Source: Branchiostoma floridae (taxonomy: Eukaryota > Chordata > Leptocardii > Amphioxiformes > Branchiostomatidae). Taken from it: a DNA stretch of 64,000 bases. Below the pieces are notes generated by a model that saw nothing but the letters and a program-made list of their open reading frames with translations, was not told where the DNA came from and did no database searches. Positions within the stretch are counted from its first letter, which is position 1. Each line of letters opens with the position of its first letter. The position numbers and the translations under genes were made by a program. The DNA is taken from assembly GCF_000003815.2 (NCBI RefSeq), contig NC_049979.1, forward strand, positions 27,528,393 to 27,592,392. The letters run 5' to 3'. Of the stretch, positions 24,342 through 34,879 are shown one piece after another.

Positions 24342-24620
24342 ATTGAAGATTTTCCACTGTCTTACAACACCAAAATTAGCTTACCTCATATTTTCAGTCG
24401 CACCTCCGTCGACCTTCTTCAGGAGTGATGATTCAGTTACTCTGATCACGTGACTTAGAGCCAGGCATTTATGATTCGTTACTCGAATCACGTGTCTCTA
24501 AGTCACGTGATCAGAGTATCATCACTGAATCATCACTCCTGAAGAAGTTCGACGGAAGTGCGACTGAAAATTCGAGGTAAGCTAATTTTGGTGTTGTAAG
24601 ACAGTGGAAAATCTTCAATA
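24342..24620. repeat. Inverted duplication of the PRDM15-like first exon and promoter
   Basis: Arms of about 120 bp (24342-24460 and 24495-24620) are near-perfect reverse complements around a ~35-bp centre. Each arm carries an outward-facing 5' exon with a strong donor: gag/gtaagc at 24385/24384 on the minus strand (feeding the PRDM15-like gene through the acceptor at 24131), and the mirror donor at 24576/24577 on the plus strand. Both arms contain an E-box within gatcacgtgac. Arms differ by a few substitutions and one short indel. Confidence 0.78.
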
Positions 24621-27172
24621 TAAACATAGATAATAGAATAACAATGGTACGTAAAACTTGTCATGAGCTTATCAAGCATTTAAAAACAAACAATAGACCA
24701 GACAGCAAGTAAATTTTATGGATGACTTCCTCTGCAGACTACATCTCCAGGGCTCGAAATTCATTTTTGGGATTAGGTGCACTGGTGCACCCAGCTTTAG
24801 AAATTGGGTGCACCAAAAAATTTTGGGTGCACCACTTAAATTTAAGTAATAACCTAATATCAGATTCTTAAACAAGTACCATGACAGACATTTTGATTAT
24901 CTTTCTAATGCTTAGATGTCAAAAATATGATGTATACTAGTATACTTTGATATCTTTACATACATAAACCTAAGAAAATATTTGGGTGCACCCTGTGCAC
25001 CCACAGAAAATAATCGGGTGCACAGCTCCAATTTTGGGTGCACCTGGGTGCACATGCACCCAGTATTTCGAGCTCTGATCTCTAATGCATGCCAAAAAAT
25101 CACAACAATTGAAAGAATAAAGCATAGTTTTACACTCAACAATACTTTTATTCCTGTACTTTTAACCTAGATAGTAACTACTATAGTATATGCCTAAGCA
25201 TAAGGCACATCAAGCCCACCCACTTGATGATTGGAATGCCACTGATCCAGTTTAACCTCATGGCAATTCCCTTAGTTAGAAGCAAAAGCCCCATGCAGGC
25301 CCTTGTAATACAGAAAGGGTTATCCTGGTAGCCTGGCCAGGTAGCCGGCCCAGCTTTTTCCATCATTTGAGAAATTTGCACCATGTAGGACTAGAGCGTA
25401 CAATTAAACACTGCAACAATTAGACTGCTGCTTTAAATCATATTCCAATCACCCACTACATAGTCAATAAGATTCACATTACAACCATTTTAAGTGACAC
25501 AAAGCCTCTACAAAACTGGAAATTTCTAAAAGCATCTGCAAATTTCAAAATTTCCATTTTTAGTAGTCGACATCTTCTTGTCTTAGTCCTCTTTCTGACT
25601 CGCTGAGTCGTTACTGTTAGAAGATGTAAGACACTATTTAACTCCTACAGTAGATTAAATAGGTTTTAACATTTACTTGCCTGACAAAAATACCAAATTT
25701 AGTGAACTACCGCGTTCCAAGGAGGTTAACCTCCTTGCGCGTTCCAACCTTTTCCTGTTCCCAGTTCGGATTCAAGATGGCTGCTTCAAAATTTTGCTAC
25801 AACCCGAGCGATTCCCACCAACACTCACCTTCTGTGAATCTGAACAGACAGTAAATGAATGGACCAAAGAGAATCAAAACCTTGATATTTGCTCGTTCAA
25901 TAAACTTGAAAAGGTCTCAGTACGTGGCTGACTTTACGATTTTTCAGCGAAAACACAAAGGCCATGTCGAGAGGATAGTGAGCACGTTATTCGGGTGTAC
26001 CATTCGACGATCGGTTGGCAAAAGCTAGCGTCATATTTGACTAAAGGCGATACGAAGGGATTTCTTGTCGGGTTCGTCTGACTTTTTTGGTGAAGCTTCA
26101 GGAGCAAGCCTGATAGTGTAGTATACTTTCGATCACTAAGAATCTTCATAAAAAGGGAGGTATACCGTAGTTTTGCAGGGAAGGAGACTAGGTAGGTAGG
26201 TGTTGGCTGATGGTCAAGTTCGACTCAAGTCGGCCACGTTGGGCCTCTTGTGGTAGACCATGTTAAATCAAGTTAATACTTTCATCTTTCATAACACATT
26301 GAGACCTATAAAAAACAAGCATACACAGATGTATGACAACAAATTATACTGTCAACTTAGACAATATTAAGAAGACATGCACGTTGACATAGACACCGGC
26401 AAATTGCCTGCGACTGTTATTCTGTTCACTGAGACAAATTCAACTACTGCATCCTAAGAGAAAATAACCATTACAGTGTACAAACTAGGTAAGTAACGTT
26501 ATATATATAATACAGATAAAATTAAGAATGTTTAGACCTTAGAAATAGTGTCATTTCATACTTATTCATGCACATTCATGTATGTAATTTATTTGTAAAC
26601 ACTTGGTTGTTAGTAGACCTTATGAAAGTTGCTGTGTCGTAGTTTTGTGGTGTCAATAAAGATCGCATGTTTATGATTAAAGTTTGTTAAGCGATTCAAG
26701 CCAAACGGTTGCAAACAACTTGATAGTAGTGGTAGTATCCACTACTTTTGTCAGTGACGCTACATGAGCAGATCTGCCAGTGAAGTATACAACATATAAA
26801 CTATGAATTAATTGCCAAACTCAACCTTGTCTCAGCTTTGACTTACTTTTGTTCTCTAATTTGTCCTCACCTCCTCTGCATCAATTCATAGTTAGAGTGT
26901 CTGTTGAAGTCGGTATTCTTCGCAAATTTTAAATCTTAGCTTGAGCCTCTGAAACGATATTTCCTGCATTTTGAGGAGCAAACAGTGCAGCTAGACTATA
27001 GGTCAATCACGTTTTACGTTGCATAAAGGCAACGTACTGCCTACGCTTTTCGTAGAATAAAAGCGACCAACTACACGTTATGTGCTGATTACAAATTACG
27101 TTGATTTCGGGCGGCTGTCAACGGATTACAAAGACTAAAGTGGCCTGAATACACATTACGAAAAGGGCACAT
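24621..27172. other. Intergenic region
   Basis: No coding exon chain is supported. It contains the MITE at 24748-25077, an 18-bp palindrome at 25719-25736 flanked by a directly repeated cgcgttccaa, and AT-rich unique-looking sequence up to the left end of the large transposon. Confidence 0.5.
24748..25077. mobile_element. MITE with cag(g/a)gctcgaaat ends and gggtgcacc repeats
   Basis: Terminal inverted repeats are cagggctcgaaat at the left and the reverse complement of atttcgagctctg at the right. Subterminal gtgcacccag and gggtgcacc motifs occur at least eight times in both orientations. A related end motif is seen near 2040-2055. Non-coding. Confidence 0.65.
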
Positions 27173-27430
27173 GGGCCCTCAGGTATATATGGGTACCCAT
27201 ATCCGAAGATTTACACGCATTTGCACGCGCGTGAGATTCTTCCCCGGGCTTACCAATACACGTAAACGTGTTTTTCGTCACGCCGCCCTGAGTTGGCACG
27301 CGCATTCCTTTACGGGTCTCGTCACAGCTTCCCCGGGCTTACCAATACACGTATACGTGTTTTTCGTCACGCCGCGCTGAGTTGGCACGCGCGTTCCTTT
27401 ACGGGTCTCGGGGCGGTAATCAATCTTTGC
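27173..27430. repeat. Left terminal region of the KDZ element
   Basis: Contains the terminal gggccc motif, the shared tgcacgcgcgtgagattc at 27222, and two copies of a ~87-bp unit (accaatacacgtaaacgtg or accaatacacgtatacgtg, then ttggcacgcgc) at about 27245-27420. CpG-rich, unlike the flanking DNA. Confidence 0.65.
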
Positions 27431-28135
27431 ACGCATTATTGACAGTTTGTTACACGGGCCGGGAAAATTTGGTACGCGCCCCGGAGCCCGCGCCCCGACA
27501 ACATTTCGTACGTCTCTCGGAGCCCGCGCCCCGACAACATTTCGTACGTCTCTCGGTGGTTACACGGGCCGGGAAAATTTGATACGCGTCCCGACAACAT
27601 TTAATCAATCTTTGCACGCATTATTGACAATTTGATACGCGTCCCGACAACATTTCGTACGTCTCCTCGGTGGTTACACGGGCCGGGAAAATTTGATACG
27701 CGTCCCGACAACATTTCGTACGTCTCCTCGGTGGTTACACGGGCCGGGAAAATTTGATACGCGCCCCGACAACGCCCCGACAACATTTCGTACGTCTCTC
27801 GGAGCCCGCGCCCCGACAACATTTCGTACGTCTCTCGGTGGTTACACGGGCCGGGAAAATTTGATACGCGTCCCGACAACATTTAATCAATCTTTGCACG
27901 CATTATTGACAATTTGATACGCGTCCCGACAACATTTCGTACGTCTCCTCGGTGGTTACACGGGCCGGGAAAATTTGATACGCGCCCCGACAACATTTCG
28001 TACGTCTCCTCGGTGGTTACACGGGCCGGGAAAATTTGATACGCGCCCCGACAACATTTCGTACGTCACTCGGTGGTTACACGGGCCGGGAAAATTTGAT
28101 ACGCGCCCCGACATTTCGTACGTGCTACCTGCCAG
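27430..28135. repeat. Left tandem array A (~60-bp unit, some ~110-bp compound units)
   Basis: At least eight copies of a unit containing gttacacgggccgggaaaat and ccgacaacatttcgtacgtc. Period about 60 bp near 27959-28080 and about 110 bp where an extra segment (gagcccgcgccccgacaac) is inserted. Several short frames across it are artefacts of the periodicity. Confidence 0.85.
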
Positions 28136-28169
28136 CCCGGCCAAGTTTGTTTTGCGTGTATCCCTACCG

Positions 28170-28985
28170 CTAAATAAACTGCGTGTGTTCCCTCAGCTAC
28201 AACGATCTGTGCACGCAATGTTACGGTGGTAATAAACTGCGTGAACTGCGTGTGTTCCCTCCACTGATTAAGACTATCTTTGTCCACTAAGACGATTTTC
28301 GCACGGTGGAGATAATAAACTGCGTGTGTTCCCTCAGCTATAACGATATTTGCACGCTACGTTACGGTGATAATAAACTGCGTGTGTTGCCTCAGCTATA
28401 ACGATATTTGCACGCTACGTTACGGTGATAATAAACTGCGTGTGTTCCCTCAGCTATAACGATATTTGCACGCTACGTTACGGTGATAATAAACTGCGTG
28501 TGTTCCCTCAGCTATAACGATATTTGCACGCTACGTTACGGTGATAATAAACTGCGTGTGTTCCCTCAGCTATAACGATATTTGCACGCTACGTTACGGT
28601 GATAATAAACTGCGTGTGTTCCCTCAGCTATAACGATATTTGCACGCTACGTTACGGTGATAATAAACTGCGTGTGTTCCCTCAGCTATAACGATATTTG
28701 CACGCTACGTTACGGTGATAATAAACTGCGTGTGTTCCCTCAGCTATAACGATATTTGCACGCTACGTTACGGTGATAATAAACTGCGTGTGTTCCCTCA
28801 GCTATAACGATATTTGCACGCTACGTTACGGTTGTAATAAACTGCGTGTGTTCCCTCAGCTATAACGATATTTGCACGCTACGTTACGGTTGTAATAAAT
28901 AAACTGCGTGAACTGCGTGTGTTCCCTCCACTGATTAAGACTATCTTTGCACGCAACGTCACGGTGGTAAGAAACTGTGTGTGTT
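28170..28985. repeat. Left tandem array B (58-bp minisatellite)
   Basis: About a dozen copies with a 58-bp period (for example starts at 28433, 28491, 28549). The unit contains aaactgcgtgtgttccctc and gatatttgcacgctacg. Central copies are identical by eye; edge copies diverge, and the left and right edges share the variant unit with ccactgattaagactatct. Confidence 0.9.
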
Positions 28986-29142
28986 CGATCCACTAAGACA
29001 ATCTTCGCACGTAACGTTATTCTATCGGAATATATACCATATCTTTTTTTAATGGGTTTTCAAATAAACAGAAACAAAGACGAGTTGGGGGACCATCCAA
29101 CAAAATGACAGCAAAAATAACAAAAGTGATTTCAATAAAGCC

Positions 29143-29290
29143 ATAACAATAATGAACTTAGATTCAACAGTGATATAACAGAGATATCAAACCATAACAA
29201 TAATGAGCTTAGATTCAAAAGTAATATAACTGAGAACACAAACCATAACAATGATGAACTTAGAGTCAAAAGTAATATAACTGAATATAT
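29143..29290. repeat. Three ~50-bp tandem units
   Basis: Three imperfect copies of a unit containing aaccataacaataatgaac and ttagattcaa, in the non-coding part 3' of the transposase. Confidence 0.7.
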
Positions 29291-29776
29291 ACCCTATCTT
29301 TATACACTAGTTTTTAACTGATACGAAGCAAGAAACCAATGTACTTGCACGAGAAATGTTTTATTTCACGAAGAACATTAAGAAGGAGATTATCTTCTAT
29401 TCCTGTCGACAATGAAATACAGGCACAATAGTACACCATATATTTTTTTCGTAGAAAACGAAAATTCGTTAAATGAAAAAAACTACTTAGCAAATACAAA
29501 TTACATCGAACAAACATATGCAATCACAAAAGCAGGCTCACAAAAATAATTACAATTATACATGACACAATGACAAAAGACATCATGTCACTCGCATATA
29601 TACATTGAACATATACAATGCCAATACAGAAGTAAAAGGTAAAGCCAGCACTATTGTTTGCGGAATGCCATGCTGCATGTCAAAGAGGGGAGGGGAGCCC
29701 TGCTAAACAAAGTCCCGAAAGCATTTTTTCAAGTCCGACAAGAATACCGGAACAGAGCTGTTAGCACATTGTGTAC

Positions 29777-30700
29777 TTAGTGTGAGTTGAAAGTCAATGA
29801 TGAGATTGCATCCATGTTACGAATAGCCAGAAATAGGGAGGTGTGAAACATGAAGTTAGTGGGAGTCATGTAGGAGACTTGTGGTTGGATTCTGATCAGC
29901 CCGGAGTTAGCCTGTTCGTTAACTTGTGAGTTGATGGTACTTATGTCAGAGAAAGTCTTATAGGTGTCCATGGAGTAGCCAAGAGAACATCCAATGTGTC
30001 CCTTGAAGTGAAAGCGGTCAACTAGAAAGGTGGTGTTACGGAAGAAGTGAGGTTCTCTGTTCATGGCGTACCTGTGGAGTTTGCATGCATTATCATACAC
30101 AACAATCTGTGGAGCTATTTCAAAACGTGTGCGGAAGATTTCGTAGGGGTGATATGGGGACTCGCAGCTTGTCATCGCCTCAAAACCATAGCAGATCCCG
30201 TGCTTGCAGAAGATTGTGAAAAGACCAGGCGTGAGGGTAGGATGTCCGTAGGACTCCTTCCTACAACCATCCTGGGCTTTCACGGCACGGCGTCTTTTGT
30301 CCATAGCATAGCAAGGTAGGCCACATCGCTTAGGCAGGGAAGGGAAGAAAGAAAGTGGGGAAGAGTCTGGTGGAGGTGGGTAGCTGCTAGGAGATGGCTC
30401 AGGAACTTTGTCAAAGGTTGAGATTAGAATCTTTATCAAGTTAAGGATAAGGGTAGAAACATCAGCGGGGATGTGACCTTCCTTGCCAATGCTATGTACA
30501 AAAGTACACAGAAGTGGTGCCTTCTTCTGCAAGTACGAGAAATACTGGCCATACCTTTCCTGTCCCAGGAGGATTTTTCCTTTTGCCACTTTCTTGGCAA
30601 TCCTGATTGCAGTGTCGTCGCCTGCAATCTGAAGCATGCCGGACACCGGTGTGTTCCTGGCCAGCTCCGCGAAGAACGCGTTGTACCCAGCTGGTGCCAT
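29777..30700 (-). CDS. KDZ-type transposase (307 aa; HMGXB3-like core)
   Basis: An uninterrupted frame from ATG at 30700 to a stop at 29777. Recognisable blocks: YAMDKRRRAVK (about residue 130), a C-x-HG-x-CYGFE motif at about 162-170, VVYDNACKLHRYAMNREP at about 200, VDRFHFKGHIGCS at about 227 and QVNEQANSG at about 261. These match the conserved core of KDZ (Kyakuja-Dileera-Zisupton) transposases, also found domesticated in vertebrate HMGXB3 as I recall it. Asp in the YDNA and VDRFH blocks and Glu in VNEQ are the best catalytic candidates; the first Asp may be the one in YAMD. The frame may lack an N-terminal exon, since full KDZ proteins are usually longer. It would catalyse excision and insertion of the element. 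No stop or frameshift is seen, so the copy may be recent. Confidence 0.7.
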   Translation of the reverse strand: MAPAGYNAFFAELARNTPVSGMLQIAGDDTAIRIAKKVAKGKILLGQERYGQYFSYLQKKAPLLCTFVHSIGKEGHIPADVSTLILNLIKILISTFDKVPEPSPSSYPPPPDSSPLSFFPSLPKRCGLPCYAMDKRRRAVKAQDGCRKESYGHPTLTPGLFTIFCKHGICYGFEAMTSCESPYHPYEIFRTRFEIAPQIVVYDNACKLHRYAMNREPHFFRNTTFLVDRFHFKGHIGCSLGYSMDTYKTFSDISTINSQVNEQANSGLIRIQPQVSYMTPTNFMFHTSLFLAIRNMDAISSLTFNSH

Positions 30701-30916
30701 TTATTCTTATCTGGCCTAACAGCCGAAACCATACGTTTTCCTTTATATTTTGTTCACCACTTGGGAGCAATGTTGAAACAGAGTTTGATAAGCTATGCTA
30801 TTAGTTTATGTTGTATGCCAACGCATTTATGAGCTGGGGGCGAAATTTGCAATAAAGGTCTTCATTTTAGATTCTGTATCATATTAAACATTTCTTGTCT
30901 TCTTTATTCTTTTCAG
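30701..30916. promoter_or_regulatory. Putative divergent promoter between the two transposon genes
   Basis: The transposase ATG (minus, 30700) and the splice acceptor of the plus-strand gene (30916) lie 216 bp apart. Both start regions must lie in or near this AT-rich interval unless upstream exons exist. No TATA box can be assigned with confidence. Confidence 0.3.
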
Positions 30917-31616
30917 TTGAGAACACCGCGCCGAGAGAAGTTCCAGAAGGCCCGCAGTCGGAGGTCAGCAAGGTGGTGACTCAACTGAAGCCGCCATCTG
31001 TACCCGTGGCGCGGGTTAAAAGCAAAGAGGGCAGACAGCTCCTCTCTCACTGGCTCAGGGCACTGCAGCCTGGCGACAAGAGAATGGGATTCGGAAAGGA
31101 CAACACACGCCCGACGTTCTGGCCCAAGCATCTGCCTTGGCCGAAAAAGCTGAACTCGCTGTCGACCGAGCAGATGCGTGAAGCCTTGGCGGCGGCGCTG
31201 TCTTATGCCGGGGAGGACCCAGTGACCTTCTGTCAGCGAGCAACCAGCGCCCAGCAGCCATCTCAGGGCCCAGGCACCTCCGGCCGACCGACCGCTCCCA
31301 CCCCGCCAGTCCTGTCAGACCAGGCCCCAGCCGCTGTTCCCGGGCCGTCATCTCGGGAGGTACCACCGGCACCGCAGGCCCACTCCACACCCACACCCAC
31401 ACCCACCACCACGACCGCGGAGTTTTCACTTCTGGATTCTTCTTTTTCCTCCTCCTCTTCCTCCTCTTCCTCCTCCTCAAGTTCTTCTCCAGACTCTCCT
31501 GCCTCTCCCGTTCGACCTATTCTCACTGTCTTGCAAACTGTAACGCCTTCTCGTTTCTCTACGATTTCTCCCGGACCAGCACCCAAGAAGCGACGAACCG
31601 AAGGAGACAATAAGAG
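30917..31616 (+). CDS. NRF1/EWG-like DNA-binding protein of the transposon, main exon
   Basis: An exon beginning at a good acceptor (ttattcttttcag) and staying open for about 233 codons to donor agag/gtacta. Its start codon must lie in an upstream exon I could not place; the first internal ATG is at 31083. Residues about 40-95 (RQLLSHWLRALQPG, then GFGKDNTRPTFWPKHLPW and an STEQMREAL helix) resemble the C-terminal part of the NRF1/EWG DNA-binding domain, where a GWGK...WWPEDIPW block is followed by a similar helix. The rest is Pro/Thr-rich, then a run of about 20 serines (31440-31490), then KKRRTEGDN. It is divergent from the transposase inside the same element, so a terminus-binding or regulatory role is an inference only. 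Confidence 0.6.
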
Positions 31617-31823
31617 GTACTACGTTTTGGACCTTTCTAATCATTTTGTGTAAACCTTGACATGTCATAGCATCCATTCAGTAATTATATCACAATGTAT
31701 ATAATGCTACGTCATACTTGCATTACTAAGTAATTTGTCTCTGTAATCACATGAGTGTTGTGTATGTACCGACCTAAAACACAACTTGCGCTAAAATTTG
31801 AACGGGCAATGTTGTTCCTTCAG

Positions 31824-31902
31824 TGCCAAGAAGAGGAAGGCAGCTCAGCGCATCAGGCGGCGACACCTGCCACCACGGGTCTACACACCAAGTGACTACT
31901 AG
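31824..31902 (+). CDS. NRF1/EWG-like gene, last exon
   Basis: Acceptor gttccttcag, phase 2 join to the previous exon, TAG at 31900-31902. Encodes the strongly basic tail AKKRKAAQRIRRRHLPPRV, a likely nuclear localisation signal. AATAAA motifs follow near 32168 and 32252. Confidence 0.58.
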
Positions 31903-32575
31903 CGTCATTTTATCAATTTTGTCTTTTTATATTTAGGTAGATAAGCTTAGTATTTTTTAGTTAGTATTATATAGAAATAGAAGTCACTTAGTAGCATAAG
32001 ATTCTTGTGTTGATTATCGTTGTATATATTTCATGTATCTTTCAAACTTTGTACTTACTTTTGTACTTATACACCCAGTTTGTATGTATGTACTATAGAT
32101 ATAGTAAGCGTTACTGTGCTTCTTTTTATTATTTTAAGTAAACGAAATGTTATGTTTAGTATTGTAAAATAAATGAAACGATTTTAAGTGATCTTGCCAT
32201 GTTGTAATTAACTTGTAACTTGCGTATGTAGATTTCCTTATGTCGGTTAGAGAAATAAACATTTGCGTTGTACATGATCTGGAAGTTTCCTTACTTTGTT
32301 TCAAACATGTGAGCTTAAAACATTTAGACGCTAAACGTTTCGAGTTTTGCTAGCGATAGTCTGGGTTCAAGGCTTGTTAGTCTTGACCAGCTCCCCAAAA
32401 TGTGACAAACAGTGTTAGGGCTAAATAATGCTAAGACGTAAATAAGCTAAGCTTAAATAGAAAGCCCGATAAAACGACTGAAAAAAACGTTTAAAAAAAC
32501 AGCCGGAGGCTAACCTCTGCTTGGAGAGTAACAAAACCGAACAGAGTCAAACGTGAACAAAGCGTTCAAATATAC

Positions 32576-32790
32576 GCGTCGGGCGTGGCGTAACTGCTTC
32601 GACTCGGAAGCTCGAGGTTCTGAGTTCGATCCCCACCGCGCCCCACCCCGACGTTGTGCCCTTAGGAAAGGCACTTGACGACCTTCCTCTCTTCACCCAG
32701 GTGTAAAAATGGTTACCTGACTTCCGTCGGGGAGGTAAAACCCTACCTTTACCTTCTGTCTGTACCGTGTATGTTAATATGTATGTATGT
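32576..32790 (+). mobile_element. tRNA-derived SINE
   Basis: Head with an A-box-like tggcgtaactgcttcg and a B-box-like gagttcgatcccc, then the body motif 'ggaaaggcacttgacgacc...cacccaggtgtaaaaatgg', which is also present in the SINE at 45050-45490. It ends in a tgtatgttaa-type repeat. Confidence 0.7.
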
Positions 32791-33742
32791 TAACTGTTAA
32801 TATAAGTTACAAAACTTGAGTGCAGTGCCACATTGTCCCCGTCTGTCCAAAAAGCAAAAATAGAAGAAAAAAAAAACTCTATCGACGTAAATTGTTGTTT
32901 TAAAGATTATTTGACCCATGTCACGTTCTGTAACGTCGCAGAGCAACCATTCATTCTAAAAAGGTGTTGACATTGTTCAGTAATGATAAGTAACGTTAAC
33001 TATGTATTTCAAATAGAAAATATGATAAATAAGATAAAAAGCAATAAGAAAGGCCATATTTTCGAAGAAAATGCAGGATGTTTCCGAAGCGAAAAGAATG
33101 GAAAAATCGTAAGAAAAGAACAGCTAGAGAGCCAACATTTTCGTGAAAATGCAGAATGTTTCCCAGCGGTTTTAACGGTCACTAGTCGACCGCTAAATTT
33201 TCATCGTAGCAACTTTTTGAGTACACGAATCCACCACCGCCACCCCTTCCCTCTTGCCGCGGTACTCATTACTAGTGTGGTTATATACATTCACAAGCAA
33301 GCTTTGTTTCTTTACCAAAACAAGCCCACAAATGTAGAACAGAATGTCCCAAGGTTTAGGCGGGTTTGAATGTTCTGGTCGCGAGACAAATTTATTGTTA
33401 TGTGGGACACTTCGTCTTCCACTGCTTCCAGAAAAGAAGTCAAACCCTAAATACGTAGATTGTAGCTCTCAGCAGTCCATATCATTGATAGAATAGTCAC
33501 TCGTTTACACTTGTCACCATTGTTATCTATACCAAAGTATTTCATTTTATACATGTTTATTATATTTTCTGTACGTTTCATGTTGCAATTAGCCCTCGGG
33601 CAAGAACTTGCAAATAAACTTCTATTATTATTATTGTTTATATGAGATGGCTATTTAAAAGAAAAAGCGTACAGTAGAATTTTTCCCTCTATGGACTCGA
33701 GTCCGGATGTTTAAAAAAAGGACAACTAAAAAAAAAATACTT

Positions 33743-33822
33743 TCACGGACTCGAACCCGGATTTAACGAGCAATCAAGCGTACGTTGCCGTTGATCTAAC
33801 CACTCGGCCACTTGAGCACATA
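33743..33822 (-). pseudogene. tRNA-like unit (Ser/Leu type), probably a pseudogene or SINE head
   Basis: On the minus strand it carries a perfect A box (tggccgagtgg) and B box (ggttcgagtcc) at tRNA spacing and is followed by a run of Ts, a Pol III terminator. The acceptor stem does not pair well and the T stem is imperfect, so a functional tRNA is unlikely. The A box style is that of class II (Leu/Ser) tRNAs. Confidence 0.55.
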
Positions 33823-34166
33823 TTATTTATGTGAAAAAGTTTGCGATCTCGTTCATTCCGTGGCGGGCAACTTCTTCCTGGAGCGCCTGCTTCCAAGAAC
33901 GCATGGCCGATCGCTGACGCATGAAGTCCACCCGGTCCGAGTTTTTCGCTGCTATTACTACTACTAGTATTAAAACTCGATGCCGAGTAGAAAAAAAATA
34001 TCAACACTCGGTTTCAGTACTGGCGGCGATTTCGTAACCAGTGCTGAATGACCTTTGAACTGTCTTGCCGCCGCATACGTCACAATAACCGTTCTGAGAT
34101 TTGATTGGCTGACGATTCATAGTGATGCAAATTCTGGTTGTCTTGGTTACACATGGTTGGAGCAGC

Positions 34167-34175
34167 GCGCATGCG
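34167..34175 (+). promoter_or_regulatory. Perfect NRF1-type core site GCGCATGCG
   Basis: The nine bases GCGCATGCG match the core of the known NRF1 palindrome. The site lies in a CpG-rich patch, 120 bp before a short plus-strand open stretch (ATG at 34287, MAKHVTQ) that ends in a strong donor tatgc-type GT. It is in the same element as the NRF1-like gene. The match is seen; use as a binding site is inference. Confidence 0.4.
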
Positions 34176-34599
34176 TGCCCATCCCAAACAATTAACTCCG
34201 CGTCATTTACATGCTGGACGCCGTGCACACAAGCTCGCACTGACAAGAGTAAAGGAGCAAGGAATATAGCAAAGCTGCTGGGTTGCATGGCGAAACATGT
34301 TACACAGGTATGCGTTTTAATTTGTTACTTTATCATTTGTTTAAGCAAGTTATGTGATTACTTTCGGACATAACAATTTAGCAGGGTGCTGCGGGGTCGC
34401 ATGGTAAATTCTGCTCATTATTAATTCTGCCCTCCCTGTGTACGCGGATAACTTTTGCACGCTGGTAACTACGAACTATTGCAAAGGGTACAAATTGTAG
34501 CTACTTGTAGCTAATCCAATGTAAGTTTAGAGCCGACGCTAGCCTTAAATTCATGGTATGGAAATCTAGGATGTTTACTCCACAAAGACAAATATCCTT

Positions 34600-34870
34600 C
34601 GGTTGGAGCTCGCTCGGGGGATTTTTGCGTGCAAATATCGTCTTAGCGGAAGGAATACACGCAGTTTATTGCCGCCGTAACATTGCGTGCAAAGATAGTT
34701 TTAGCAAAGGGAACACACGCAATTTATTACCACCGTCACGTAAAACTTTGTCTCGGATGGAACGCAGTTTCTTACCACCGCGTAACCGTGGAAAAAGTTG
34801 GTTTCGGGCGGGGGAATAGTGCGTGCAAAGGAAGTCTCAACGGAAGCGATACACAGTGTTTACTAGGGGA
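34600..34870. repeat. Right copies of array B, inverted
   Basis: Three or four diverged units reading gcgtgcaaatatcgtc...acacgcagtttatt, the reverse complement of the 58-bp left array B. This makes the element's termini inverted at the level of minisatellites. Confidence 0.75.
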
Positions 34871-34879
34871 GTTAATCCA

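Larger units (their letters stand above)
31903..34590. other. Non-coding right half of the KDZ element
   Basis: Holds the 3' UTR and poly(A) signals of the NRF1-like gene, a SINE (32576-32790), a retroelement-like tail with (att)n (33540-33635), a tRNA-like unit (33743-33822) and a CpG-rich stretch at 34040-34310. No complete gene is supported. Confidence 0.5.

Noticed and set aside
27382-28287. Several repetitive frames on both strands, and the look of a CRISPR array
   Set aside because: Units are near-identical over their whole length with no unique spacers, so they are minisatellites in an animal transposon, not CRISPR or protein repeats.
31055-31677. Minus-strand frames with poly-Glu/Val/Arg runs
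   Set aside because: Shadows of the Ser/Pro-rich NRF1-like exon, whose splice sites and basic tail are coherent on the plus strand.
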